Part shown: piece after piece, positions 43,544 through 51,255 of the stretch
Numbering within the stretch: position 1 is the first letter of the stretch
Layout of the letters: every line of letters begins with the position of its first letter
DNA from: Allobaileyella intestinalis
GTDB lineage: Bacteria > Bacillota > Clostridia > Peptostreptococcales > Anaerovoracaceae
Direction of reading: 5' to 3'
Length of the DNA: 64,000 nt
Assembly (NCBI RefSeq): GCF_009695865.1
Contig: NZ_VUNB01000005.1
Location: forward strand, 186,001-250,000
The notes under the pieces: generated by a model
Told to the model about the DNA's origin: nothing
The model's input: the letters and a program-made list of their open reading frames with translations, nothing else
The model's database searches: none
Made by a program: the position numbers and the translations under genes

Positions 43544-44635
43544 TTAGACATTGAAGAGGAAATGTATTACGTCGCCGTCTTTCACTACATAGTCCTTGCC
43601 CTCTGATCTTATCAGGCCCTTTTCTCTGGCTTTTGCCAGGGAACCGCCGCAGGAGATTAAATCATCGTAGGAGATGGTCTCCGCACGTATAAAGCCTTTT
43701 TCAAAATCAGAGTGGATCTTTCCGGCAGCCTGTGGTGCCTTTGTGCCTTCTTTTATAGTCCAGGCTCGGACTTCCGGCTCACCTGCAGTCAGATAGGAGA
43801 TAAGGTCCAGAAGTCTGTAAGATGCCTTGATCAGCTTATCAAGACCTGACTCTTCTATGCCAAGGTCTTCCAGGAATGCCTGACGCTCATCATCCTCCAG
43901 TTCAGCCATCTCTGCTTCAATCTCTGCACAGATGGTTACACAACCAGAACCTTCTTCAGCGGCATATTCCTTTACAGCCTTAACGTATTTGTTGTCTTCG
44001 TTTCCAATATCGTCTTCGGAAATGTTTGCAGCGTAGATTACTGCCTTTGATGTGAGAAAATCATAAGACTTCATAAATTCCTGCTGGTCTTCATCTAACT
44101 CCAGGGTACGGAGGGGCTTTCCAGCTTCCAGCCATTCCTTTGCCATTTCCAGTGTTTTAAGGTTGCCGGCCTGTTTTTTATCTGCTTTCAGACTCTTTGT
44201 AACCTTAGCGATAGCCTTTTCGATTACCTCAAGATCAGCAAAGATGAGCTCCATGTTAATGGTCTCGATGTCGTCTACAGGATCAATATGTCCGTTTACA
44301 TGGACAATGTTTTCATCTTCAAAACAGCGTACAACATGGACGATAGCCTGTGTCTCTCTGATATGACCAAGAAACTTATTGCCCAGACCTTCGCCTTTGG
44401 AAGCTCCTTTTACAAGACCAGCAATATCGCAGAACTCAATAGTTGTATAGATAGTCTTTTTCGAATTATATATTTCATGGAGTACCTGAAGCCTTTTGTC
44501 AGGGACTGTAACCACACCAATATTTGGCTCTATGGTGCAGAATGGATAATTTGCCGCTTCAGCACCGGCCTTTGTAATGGCGTTGAAAAGGGTGCTTTTG
44601 CCTACGTTTGGCAGACCGACTATACCAAGTTTCAT
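43544..44635 (-). CDS. ychF: Redox-responsive ATPase YchF (Obg-like)
   Basis: A 363-residue P-loop protein of the Obg family that prefers ATP, linked to translation and oxidative stress responses. Motifs: G1 GLPNVGKSTLFNAI at the N-terminus, G3 DIAGLVKGASKGEGLGNKFL, a coiled-coil insertion (~125-190) and the C-terminal TGS-like domain with AETISYDDL. The length is normal. AAGGAGAT precedes the start. It has its own promoter and lies upstream of, but not co-oriented in an operon with, lgt. Confidence 0.96.
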   Translation of the reverse strand: MKLGIVGLPNVGKSTLFNAITKAGAEAANYPFCTIEPNIGVVTVPDKRLQVLHEIYNSKKTIYTTIEFCDIAGLVKGASKGEGLGNKFLGHIRETQAIVHVVRCFEDENIVHVNGHIDPVDDIETINMELIFADLEVIEKAIAKVTKSLKADKKQAGNLKTLEMAKEWLEAGKPLRTLELDEDQQEFMKSYDFLTSKAVIYAANISEDDIGNEDNKYVKAVKEYAAEEGSGCVTICAEIEAEMAELEDDERQAFLEDLGIEESGLDKLIKASYRLLDLISYLTAGEPEVRAWTIKEGTKAPQAAGKIHSDFEKGFIRAETISYDDLISCGGSLAKAREKGLIRSEGKDYVVKDGDVIHFLFNV

Positions 44636-44705
44636 AAATTGATAATCTCCTTAATCTGTGTTTAAAACTGTGTTCTGGATTTGAAATACCTGGACACAAC
44701 TAGTA

Positions 44706-44734
44706 AGTATAACGTTTTCATCCCTGAGTGGCAA
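44706..44734 (-). promoter_or_regulatory. ychF promoter
   Basis: On the minus strand TTGCCA (44734-44729), 17-base spacer, TATACT (44711-44706), between the end of lgt and the ychF start. Confidence 0.8.
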
Positions 44735-44764
44735 GAATGAACGCTAGGGGCAGCCAGATATTAT

Positions 44765-46207
44765 CTACTCTTCCTCATCGTAGCTGTGCCTGTTTGCTCG
44801 TCCTCTTCCTCTTACGTAGAAAGATGGATCAGAGTCTTCTTTCCATTGAGATTCACTGGAACTGGAGTCCTCACTTCCAGAAGAGGACTGGCCGAAGGCC
44901 CTGTCTATTTCGCTGGATGTTTCAGCTGCCTGCTGGAAGTACTTGTCCTCCAGGGTGGTGTCCTGATATTTTTCTGCTTCTTTGTCCAGCTGATGCTGAA
45001 GCACCTCATCTGTTTGAGTTTCCTTGGAAATAACTTTCTCAAGTTCTGCTTCTACGGCCTTGGCCACAGCCTGGGCTTTATCTGCTTCTTTCGGTTTTGT
45101 ATTAAGGACAGGTTTTTCATCAAAATCAGGCATCAAATAATGGCTGGAATCGGTTTTTTCGTTTACCGGGCTATCCAGTGTAATTACGTTTTCTTCTGCC
45201 TCATCAATTCCGGAGAAATCGAATTCGCCTGTGGTATCCAGATTCTCGTCAGGGGCCTTTACTACTGTAAGAGTTTTTTCCTTGTTTAGTTTCATCTCTT
45301 CAACAGGATCTGTGAAAGGAGCCTTCGAAGATTCATTAACCTCAGCTGATTTATCAAGACTTTCTCTTTCAGCTTTCTTTGCTTCTTTTTTAGCCTTCTT
45401 TTCTGCTTTTCTTTCTGCTTTTTCAGCTTTTTTCTTTGTTGATGTTGAAGCAACAGCTGTGTTTCCTTTTTTTCCTGCTCTTGATTTGCACACAATGAAT
45501 AAAATCAGAGAGAAGATGAAAAAGGCAACGCTGATTACCTGTGCCTGTCTGAAGGGTCCGATCATCAGGCTGTCAGTCCTAAGGGATTCAACAAAAAACC
45601 TCTCCAGGGAATAGAGCATGCCATATAAAGAGAAAATTTTTCCCCTGAAGGATCCATTTCTGTCAATAATGATAAGAAACAAGAAGAGGGCGAAACACCA
45701 AATTGATTCATATAGAAATGTTGGATGTACCTTCTGGCCGGCAACTTCAATTGCCCAGGGAAGATTAGTGGGAGTTCCATGAGCTTCACTGTTAAAGAAG
45801 TTGCCCCAACGGCCGATGGCCTGTGCAAGGGCTACTGATGGTGCAAGAAGATCAAGAAGTGATAGAAAATCCACTTTCTTGAGGCGGCACATTATGAATA
45901 CACCCAGGATTCCGAAAATCAAACCTCCGTGGATGGCAAGACCGCCTCCACGAATATTGAAAATCTCGGAAAGATTATTTTTGTACAAGTCCCAGCTGAA
46001 AATGACGTAATAGGCTCTGGCACCGATTATTCCGAAGGGAAGGAGCCAGATAGCGGCATCAAGGACATTTTCCTGTTCTATGCCATGTTTAGGGGCTCTG
46101 ATATAACTGATGATGACGGCAAGAACTACTCCCAGGGAAATGAGGATTCCGTACCATCGGATGTCTAGTCCTGCAATAGTAAAAGCTACAGGATTTGGTG
46201 CTGTCAT
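44765..46207 (-). CDS. lgt: Prolipoprotein diacylglyceryl transferase with a ~240-residue C-terminal tail
   Basis: A membrane enzyme that adds diacylglycerol to lipobox cysteines. The core (1-241) has the usual membrane segments and motifs: the family His in AIHGGL (His93), GRWGNFFNSE (132-141) and HPTFLYES. Known Lgt proteins end near 250-290 residues; this one has 480. The extra part starts with a Lys/Ala-rich helix (KKKAEKAERKAEKKAKKEAK) and continues as acidic, Ser-rich low-complexity sequence ending SYDEEE. By Lgt topology the tail should be cytoplasmic. The ATG at 46207 follows TTGGAGGAATT. Confidence 0.92.
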   Translation of the reverse strand: MTAPNPVAFTIAGLDIRWYGILISLGVVLAVIISYIRAPKHGIEQENVLDAAIWLLPFGIIGARAYYVIFSWDLYKNNLSEIFNIRGGGLAIHGGLIFGILGVFIMCRLKKVDFLSLLDLLAPSVALAQAIGRWGNFFNSEAHGTPTNLPWAIEVAGQKVHPTFLYESIWCFALFLFLIIIDRNGSFRGKIFSLYGMLYSLERFFVESLRTDSLMIGPFRQAQVISVAFFIFSLILFIVCKSRAGKKGNTAVASTSTKKKAEKAERKAEKKAKKEAKKAERESLDKSAEVNESSKAPFTDPVEEMKLNKEKTLTVVKAPDENLDTTGEFDFSGIDEAEENVITLDSPVNEKTDSSHYLMPDFDEKPVLNTKPKEADKAQAVAKAVEAELEKVISKETQTDEVLQHQLDKEAEKYQDTTLEDKYFQQAAETSSEIDRAFGQSSSGSEDSSSSESQWKEDSDPSFYVRGRGRANRHSYDEEE

Positions 46208-46350
46208 GATGAATTCCTCCAATATATTAAAATAAATATGGTACAATAAAAGATGTGTTAATGTTGGAAATACAGAGGCAGGAAAACTGATCTGAAATAA
46301 TTATTTCCAAACTTTCAAAAAAGTATGTGCATTTTGCTTCACACTGTGGT

Positions 46351-46359
46351 AGTATATCA
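46351..46359 (-). promoter_or_regulatory. lgt promoter (extended -10)
   Basis: On the minus strand TGATATACT is an extended -10 element; no good -35 box is visible. The leader would be ~135 bases. Confidence 0.5.
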
Positions 46360-46362
46360 CAA

Positions 46363-46408
46363 GTGCGGTGAACGAACCACGTTTCTCTTGAAGGTTCGGA
46401 CACTGCAC
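46363..46408. promoter_or_regulatory. Inverted repeat between lgt and tRNA promoters
   Basis: GTGCGGTG/CACTGCAC (one G-T) and inner CGAACC/GGTTCG form a 14-bp two-part stem with a 14-base loop. It lies between the divergent lgt and tRNA promoters, so it could be an operator or a structured RNA. Confidence 0.5.
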
Positions 46409-46438
46409 AAGCGAATGAAAAATTGTTAAAAAAAGGGG

Positions 46439-46467
46439 TTGACACAAAAGGCCCACAAGAGTAAAAT
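46439..46467 (+). promoter_or_regulatory. Promoter of the six-tRNA operon
   Basis: Consensus TTGACA (46439-46444), 17-base spacer, TAAAAT (46462-46467), 33 bases before tRNA-Met. Confidence 0.88.
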
Positions 46468-46499
46468 AACATTCGCAGTCCTGATGACAGCAAACATTT

Positions 46500-46576
46500 G
46501 GCGGCGTAGCTTAGCTGGCTAGAGCGTTCGGTTCATACCCGAAAGGTCGGTGGTTCGAGTCCACCCGCCGCTACCA
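46500..46576 (+). tRNA. tRNA-Met (CAT), elongator type
   Basis: Cloverleaf with anticodon stem TTCGG/CCGAA and loop TTCATAC; the sequence closely follows Firmicute elongator tRNA-Met. The acceptor starts with a G-U pair; CCA is encoded. A lysidine tRNA-Ile reading of CAT is less likely. Confidence 0.9.
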
Positions 46577-46580
46577 ATTT

Positions 46581-46656
46581 GGACGCTTAGCTCAGCTGGG
46601 AGAGCATCTGCCTTACAAGCAGAGGGTCATAGGTTCGAGCCCTATAGCGTCCACCA
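46581..46656 (+). tRNA. tRNA-Val (TAC)
   Basis: Acceptor GGACGCT/AGCGTCC, anticodon stem TCTGC/GCAGA with loop CTTACAA, encoded CCA. Confidence 0.95.
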
Positions 46657-46662
46657 ATTTAT

Positions 46663-46739
46663 GGCCGGGTAGTTCAGTTGGTTAGAATGCCAGCCTGTCA
46701 CGCTGGAGGTCGACGGTTCGAGCCCGTTCCCGGTCGCCA
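46663..46739 (+). tRNA. tRNA-Asp (GTC)
   Basis: Acceptor GGCCGGG/CCCGGTC, anticodon stem CCAGC/GCTGG with loop CTGTCAC, discriminator G and encoded CCA. Confidence 0.95.
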
Positions 46740-46744
46740 ATTGC

Positions 46745-46821
46745 GGTGGGTATCGTCAAGCGGTTAAGACACAGGGTTGTGGTTCCTGTATGCGTGGGTT
46801 CGAATCCCACTACCCACCCCA
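46745..46821 (+). tRNA. tRNA-His (GTG)
   Basis: Acceptor GTGGGTA/TACCCAC with the extra 5' G opposite discriminator C that marks tRNA-His; anticodon loop TTGTGGT; encoded CCA. Confidence 0.95.
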
Positions 46822-46859
46822 ATTTATAAATGGGGTGAGGATAATTAAATAAGTAATGA

Positions 46860-46934
46860 TGGGGTATAGCCAAGTGGTAAGGCAACGGATTCTGATTCCG
46901 TCATGCGCAGGTTCGAATCCTGCTACCCTAGCCA
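46860..46934 (+). tRNA. tRNA-Gln (CTG)
   Basis: Acceptor TGGGGTA/TACCCTA, anticodon stem ACGGA/TCCGT with loop TTCTGAT, so the anticodon is CTG rather than the more usual TTG; discriminator G, encoded CCA. Confidence 0.92.
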
Positions 46935-46936
46935 AT

Positions 46937-47010
<74 letters not shown>

Positions 47011-47014
47011 TAAC

Positions 47015-47049
47015 AGAAGGGGTTCAGCGTATGCTGGGCTTCTTTTTTT
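47015..47049 (+). terminator. First terminator of the tRNA operon
   Basis: GAAG...TTCAGC pairs with GCTGGG..CTTC around GTAT, followed by seven T. Confidence 0.85.
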
Positions 47050-47091
47050 CGGAGGAGTAAGGTGGAAAACCACGGCATGTTGTAGCGTTGA

Positions 47092-47118
47092 AACAGGGCC
47101 TTCGGGCTCTGTTTTTTT
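47092..47118 (+). terminator. Second terminator of the tRNA operon
   Basis: AACAGGGCC pairs with GGCTCTGTT (one G-T) around a stable TTCG tetraloop; the T-run continues to seven T. Confidence 0.88.
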
Positions 47119-47212
47119 ATATATTTTTTGATACTGTTAAATCACCTCAAACAATAAATCCATGCCGGCAGGGCATGTATTTATAAAAACAAACATAAGA
47201 CTAAAGCTGCGT

Positions 47213-48046
47213 CTAGCTTTCTCTTTTCTTTGCAGCGCTCTTAGTATTTTTTCTTAATTTAATGCGGCGGTCGTCTACTGAACCAGCCTTGCGGATCTTG
47301 TAGGATCTGTATGGAGAAAGCAGGGCTCCCAGTCCCTTGTTATAAAGCATGAAACCGTAGACAGAATAGAAAGCATGGGCATTCATGGATTTGAAGGTCC
47401 ATCCTCGTTCCTTTCCGCCGCAGGTGATTGGAACACCTTGCCGAATGGCATCTATTAAATCATCGTTAGATCTGATTTCAGCATCTATGTCTGTATATCC
47501 CATTCCAACATATTTGTAGTCGTGAGAATCAGATCCGCCGAAACCAGGCTTCATATACTCATATGTAAGGGCGTCAGACAATCTGTTGGCTTCTTTTGAT
47601 TCACAAGAGTTGAAGGCTTCAATGAAATCGAAGTCATTCAATATTGATGCGTCTTTTTTCAGCCGGTGAAAAAGCATGGCACTTGAGCTGCGGATTCCGA
47701 AAGGATGGGCAGGACCAAGAATGCCGTCGTATTTGTGTACCAGCTCAATCAGGGAGTTAACAGACATTCCTCTTATTGATAGAGCTTTGATTTCTACACC
47801 ATCAGGCATGATGACAATAAAATGGCCAGCGTCTCTAGTATCGTACTCGATACCTTTCAGAACGACAAAATCCGTCTCCCTGCTAAGTGGAGTTTTCTTC
47901 CATACATTGTATCCATCATATGAATCATGGTCGGTAACCAGCATTCCCTGGTATCCTTTTTCGGAAAGAAGCCTGACATAATCAGTAATGGATACTTTTG
48001 CATCAATAGAACCATATTTTGTATGACAATGCATATCAAATCTCAA
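47213..48046 (-). CDS. PHP-domain metal-dependent phosphoesterase
   Basis: A 277-residue protein with PHP motifs DMHCHTKYGSIDA, VTDHDSYDG, KGIEYDT, GPAHPFGI and GGSDSHD, so a metal-dependent phosphoesterase is likely; the substrate is unknown. The C-terminal ~70 residues are basic (YRSYKIRKAG...KKRES). The start is a TTG at 48046, chosen because AAGGTGA lies seven bases upstream; an ATG four codons later is the alternative. It differs in sequence from the PHP protein at 23241. Confidence 0.87.
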   Translation of the reverse strand: MRFDMHCHTKYGSIDAKVSITDYVRLLSEKGYQGMLVTDHDSYDGYNVWKKTPLSRETDFVVLKGIEYDTRDAGHFIVIMPDGVEIKALSIRGMSVNSLIELVHKYDGILGPAHPFGIRSSSAMLFHRLKKDASILNDFDFIEAFNSCESKEANRLSDALTYEYMKPGFGGSDSHDYKYVGMGYTDIDAEIRSNDDLIDAIRQGVPITCGGKERGWTFKSMNAHAFYSVYGFMLYNKGLGALLSPYRSYKIRKAGSVDDRRIKLRKNTKSAAKKRES

Positions 48047-48156
48047 ATTGATGTCACCTTACTTTCCAGATCAATTTATTCACTGTGATCATGCATGTAT
48101 TATATTAGGTTTCCTTGACAGCTGTATGAAACTATTGAAACTTTATGGGAATAAAA

Positions 48157-48465
48157 TCACTCTTCTTTATATACATCTGAAAGTTCCATCTCCGGATTGG
48201 ATTCAAGAATTTCCTTTACTCTGTTATATTCTGCAAAAACTGCGGTCTTGATCTTCTCCCTGGTTGTGGAGGAAAGGGGATGAGCAATATCTCTGAATTC
48301 TCCCTTGCCTAACTTCTTGCTGGGCATTGCAATGAACAGTCCATTGGCGCCGTCAATCAGCTTAATATCATGCACCGCAAATTCTCCATCCATTGTTATT
48401 GATACTATGGCCTTCATTTTATCCTCATCGCAGATTCTGCGTACTCTTACATCTGTGATTTCCAT
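48157..48465 (-). CDS. spoVG: Septation/regulatory protein SpoVG
   Basis: A 102-residue nucleic-acid-binding regulator conserved in sporulating and non-sporulating Firmicutes. Signatures: [10 protein letters not shown] at the start, [23 protein letters not shown], and [16 protein letters not shown]. It lies downstream of purR as in Bacilli (purR-yabJ-spoVG) but with its own promoter and without yabJ. The ribosome site (GGAAAGGCGG) is good. Confidence 0.96.
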   Translation of the reverse strand: MEITDVRVRRICDEDKMKAIVSITMDGEFAVHDIKLIDGANGLFIAMPSKKLGKGEFRDIAHPLSSTTREKIKTAVFAEYNRVKEILESNPEMELSDVYKEE

Positions 48466-48524
48466 TACAGACCGCCTTTCCGTACCACTAAGAAAAACAG
48501 TGCATCGTGCACGTGGTTTGATTA

Positions 48525-48553
48525 ATTATAAACTGCATAATTTACTTCATCAA
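48525..48553 (-). promoter_or_regulatory. spoVG promoter
   Basis: On the minus strand TTGATG (48553-48548), 17-base spacer, consensus TATAAT (48530-48525). This is a sigma-A-type promoter, not the sigma-H type used in Bacillus. Confidence 0.75.
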
Positions 48554-48555
48554 TC

Positions 48556-48572
48556 TGACATTATTAATGTCA
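48556..48572. promoter_or_regulatory. Palindromic site upstream of the spoVG promoter
   Basis: TGACATTATTAATGTCA is a perfect palindrome with 8-bp arms and a one-base centre, placed directly upstream of the -35 box, the usual place for an activator or a flanking repressor. Confidence 0.6.
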
Positions 48573-48668
48573 AAAAATAATACATTGCACAATGAATGCC
48601 GTGGAAACGGTTGATTAAAGATGAAATAATTAGTTCATCAAGGAATGTAGTTCTGGATAAATGAATTC

Positions 48669-48704
48669 AAAAAATCCTGCCGTGAAGGGAACTTCATAGC
48701 AGGA
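48669..48704 (-). terminator. purR terminator
   Basis: On the minus strand TCCTGC/GCAGGA with inner TGAAG/CTTCA forms a two-part stem, followed by six T. Confidence 0.9.
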
Positions 48705-48796
48705 AAGAAGAATTTTTATGTGAAAATCTAAGAAAACCCTAATACCGAACCATGTTTTATGGACATTGTCATAAAATAATCAATGTGAAGGGCTGT

Positions 48797-49612
48797 TTAA
48801 TACCAGTTATCAATTGAGTTAGGGGAAACCTTTATTGTTTTGTTTTCCTCATCAATGTTGTCAAGGTAAACGATAGGGAAGTAGTTGGAGATTTTTTTCT
48901 TCTCCGGTTCTCTGGAGGCCATTGCCACCCCCGCACCATTTACCGTTATGTTGAACTCAGACAGTATTTCCGTCAGTCCTTTGAGACTTCCGCCGCCTCT
49001 CATAAAATCATCAATAATTATGGCGGAAGCACCGTTGTTCACAGCCCTCTTTGATATGGACATCTTCTGTATGCGTTCATAGGATCCGGAAAAATAGTTT
49101 ATGCTGACAGTGGAGCCTTCGCTGTATTTAGGTTCTCTTCTTACTACGACCATTGGAACGTTCAGCATGAGAGCAGTCATTTCTGCAAGGGGTATTCCTT
49201 TTGTCTCCACAGTTACCACATAATCAGCTTCAGTGTCCCTGAAGTAGTGAGCCAGAATGAGAGCCATGTCTCTTATCATGTGGCTGTCAAACATAATATC
49301 CGAGGTGTACAAAAATCCGCCGCCCAGTATTCTTGAAGGGTCCATGAGCTTATTGCACATCTGTTCCTGGAATGCGGAGGCTTCTTCAGAAGAAATCCCC
49401 GGCCTCATTCTGATACCGCCGCCGACACCTGGTATGGTTTCTATAAAACCGTGACCAAGTTCCCTGGTAATCTCGTCAGCAGCCTTTATATCTTCACTGA
49501 GGCTGGATTTAGCTATATCGAATTTTTCACAGAAATATCTGGAGGGATAGATTTTGTTTGGGTTCAGGGACAGCTCTGTTAAAAGAGCGGCCACACGCTT
49601 ATTCTTTTTCAT
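48797..49612 (-). CDS. purR: Purine operon repressor PurR
   Basis: A 271-residue regulator with an N-terminal winged helix (~1-75) and a PRPP-sensing phosphoribosyltransferase-like domain carrying IIIDDFMRGGGSLKGL. In Bacilli it represses purine synthesis genes and is relieved by PRPP. ACGGAGG lies upstream of the start. A PurBox-like site adjoins its promoter, which suggests autoregulation. It is divergent from murC. Confidence 0.96.
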   Translation of the reverse strand: MKKNKRVAALLTELSLNPNKIYPSRYFCEKFDIAKSSLSEDIKAADEITRELGHGFIETIPGVGGGIRMRPGISSEEASAFQEQMCNKLMDPSRILGGGFLYTSDIMFDSHMIRDMALILAHYFRDTEADYVVTVETKGIPLAEMTALMLNVPMVVVRREPKYSEGSTVSINYFSGSYERIQKMSISKRAVNNGASAIIIDDFMRGGGSLKGLTEILSEFNITVNGAGVAMASREPEKKKISNYFPIVYLDNIDEENKTIKVSPNSIDNWY

Positions 49613-49635
49613 ACATGTTCCTCCGTTTTTTATTT

Positions 49636-49663
49636 ATTTTAAATATTGAACGAAGAATGTCAA
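49636..49663 (-). promoter_or_regulatory. purR promoter
   Basis: On the minus strand TTGACA (49663-49658), 16-base spacer, TAAAAT (49641-49636). Confidence 0.72.
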
Positions 49664-49673
49664 TTTGTTCTTT

Positions 49674-49686
49674 ATTGTACGGAATT
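49674..49686 (-). promoter_or_regulatory. PurBox-like operator
   Basis: Minus strand reads AATTCCGTACAAT, matching the Bacillus PurBox AWWWCCGAACWWT at 12 of 13 positions. A weaker inverted half-site with GAAC lies near 49645-49650 within the promoter. Confidence 0.55.
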
Positions 49687-49730
49687 ATGGTGAAAAAATA
49701 AGTATACTGTTGAACTCATTTCTATATTTC

Positions 49731-49759
49731 TTGTAAAGGTTTTAGAAATGGAATATAAT
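49731..49759 (+). promoter_or_regulatory. murC promoter
   Basis: TTGTAA (49731-49736), 17-base spacer, consensus TATAAT (49754-49759), 34 bases before the TTG start. Confidence 0.78.
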
Positions 49760-49793
49760 AATTCCGCATGATTTGAATTTGGAGGTGCAGATA

Positions 49794-51176
49794 TTGACAG
49801 ATATCTCAAAATATAAAAGGATACATTGTCTTGGTATTGGCGGAATCGGCTTGTCCGCAGTAGCCGAGATTCTCAATAACGCCGGTTACATTGTTACCGG
49901 AACAGACATGAAGAAGTCTGAGGTTACAGAACATCTGGAGAGCATTGGAATAAAAGTTTACTACAAACACGCTCCCGAGAACGTAGAGGGTGTGGACCTG
50001 ATTGTTTATTCAGTTGCTGTTGCAGATGATAATCCGGAGATGGTCAGAGCAAGAGAGCTGGGAATCCCTGAGATCACAAGAGCTCAGATGCTGGGTGCCA
50101 TTATGGAACATTTTCAGGAAAGTGTTGCCATTTGTGGAACTCATGGTAAGACCACAACTACGTCGATGATTTCTCTTATCTTGAGGAATGCTAATTACAA
50201 GCCTACCATCCTTGTCGGCGGTAATGTTCCGGAGATTGACGGAAACGTAGAGATCGGTGAACACAAGTATTTCGTAACAGAGGCCTGTGAGTATATGGAC
50301 AGTTTCCTGAATCTCAGACCTTCTCTTGGGGTTCTTCTTAACATCGATTCTGATCATCTTGACTATTTCAAGGATATCGATCATATTAAGGCTTCATTCA
50401 GACAATTTGTCACACAGATTCCTGAGGACGGCACCGTAGTTGCATATGGAGAGAATCCTTTTGTAAAGGAAGTCCTCAGAGGCGTAAAGAACACTATTAC
50501 ATACGGTTACTCAGAGGGAAATAAGTATTATGCAGAGAATATTTCCTTCGATGAGTCCGGATATCCTGAGTACGACATCTGCAGCAACGGAGAAACCCTG
50601 TGCCATATTCACCTGGGTGTACCTGGAGAACACAATGTGCTGAACTCTATGGCTGCCTATGCAACCTGTCATTTCCTGGGAGTGTCTGATGAAGTAATCT
50701 GTGATACCCTGATGAATTTCCACGGACCACATAGAAGGTTTGACTTCATTGGTGTGACTGGCAATGGAGTTAAGGTAATCGATGACTATGCACATCATCC
50801 TACAGAGATAAAGGCAACTCTTAAAGCTGCCAGAAACGTTAAGCATAACAAGCTCTGGTGTATTTTCCAGCCTCACACATATACGAGGACAAAGGCTCTT
50901 TTCGATCAGTTTGAGGATGCGTTTACAGATGTGGACACACTTATTGTGACCGACATATATGCAGCCAGGGAGAAGGACGTATACGGAGTTTCTTCCTACA
51001 AGCTGGTTCAGGCAATGAAGGAGAAACATCCTGAAATGGATATCAACTACATTCAGGATTTTCCTGATATTGCCAGATTCATTACAAGGCATGCAGGTAA
51101 AGACGATATCGTCATTACAATGGGTGCCGGAGATGTGTATAAAGTAGGAAAAATCATACTGGGAACTGCGGAGTAA
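49794..51176 (+). CDS. murC: UDP-N-acetylmuramate--L-alanine ligase
   Basis: It adds the first amino acid of the peptidoglycan stem, using ATP. The 460-residue protein has the UDP-binding HCLGIGGIGLSAVAEIL, the ATP loop CGTHGKTTTTSM, and the Mur ligase C-terminal motif DDYAHHPTEI. The start is a TTG at 49794 with GGAGGTG seven bases upstream; in-frame TTG codons further up lie before or within that site. It heads the plus-strand cell-wall/PRPP gene run. Confidence 0.95.
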   Translation: MTDISKYKRIHCLGIGGIGLSAVAEILNNAGYIVTGTDMKKSEVTEHLESIGIKVYYKHAPENVEGVDLIVYSVAVADDNPEMVRARELGIPEITRAQMLGAIMEHFQESVAICGTHGKTTTTSMISLILRNANYKPTILVGGNVPEIDGNVEIGEHKYFVTEACEYMDSFLNLRPSLGVLLNIDSDHLDYFKDIDHIKASFRQFVTQIPEDGTVVAYGENPFVKEVLRGVKNTITYGYSEGNKYYAENISFDESGYPEYDICSNGETLCHIHLGVPGEHNVLNSMAAYATCHFLGVSDEVICDTLMNFHGPHRRFDFIGVTGNGVKVIDDYAHHPTEIKATLKAARNVKHNKLWCIFQPHTYTRTKALFDQFEDAFTDVDTLIVTDIYAAREKDVYGVSSYKLVQAMKEKHPEMDINYIQDFPDIARFITRHAGKDDIVITMGAGDVYKVGKIILGTAE

Positions 51177-51255
51177 CAGGAATTCCCCGGGAATGCCGCC
51201 AGTTGCCAAGGAATGAAATCTTTTTTTCCAAAAAACAAAACAGATAGGAAGCAGA

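Larger units (their letters stand above)
48466..48796 (-). other. 331-base purR-spoVG interval
   Basis: No gene is seen. On the minus strand it holds the purR terminator (48669-48704), an AT-rich stretch, a perfect palindrome (48556-48572), the spoVG promoter and a small GTGCA/TGCAC hairpin near 48500-48512 in the spoVG leader. Confidence 0.7.

Noticed and set aside
46500..46576. Initiator tRNA-Met or lysidine tRNA-Ile
   Set aside because: The acceptor end and anticodon arm follow elongator tRNA-Met of Firmicutes; the initiator-specific mismatch and three G-C pairs in the anticodon stem are missing.
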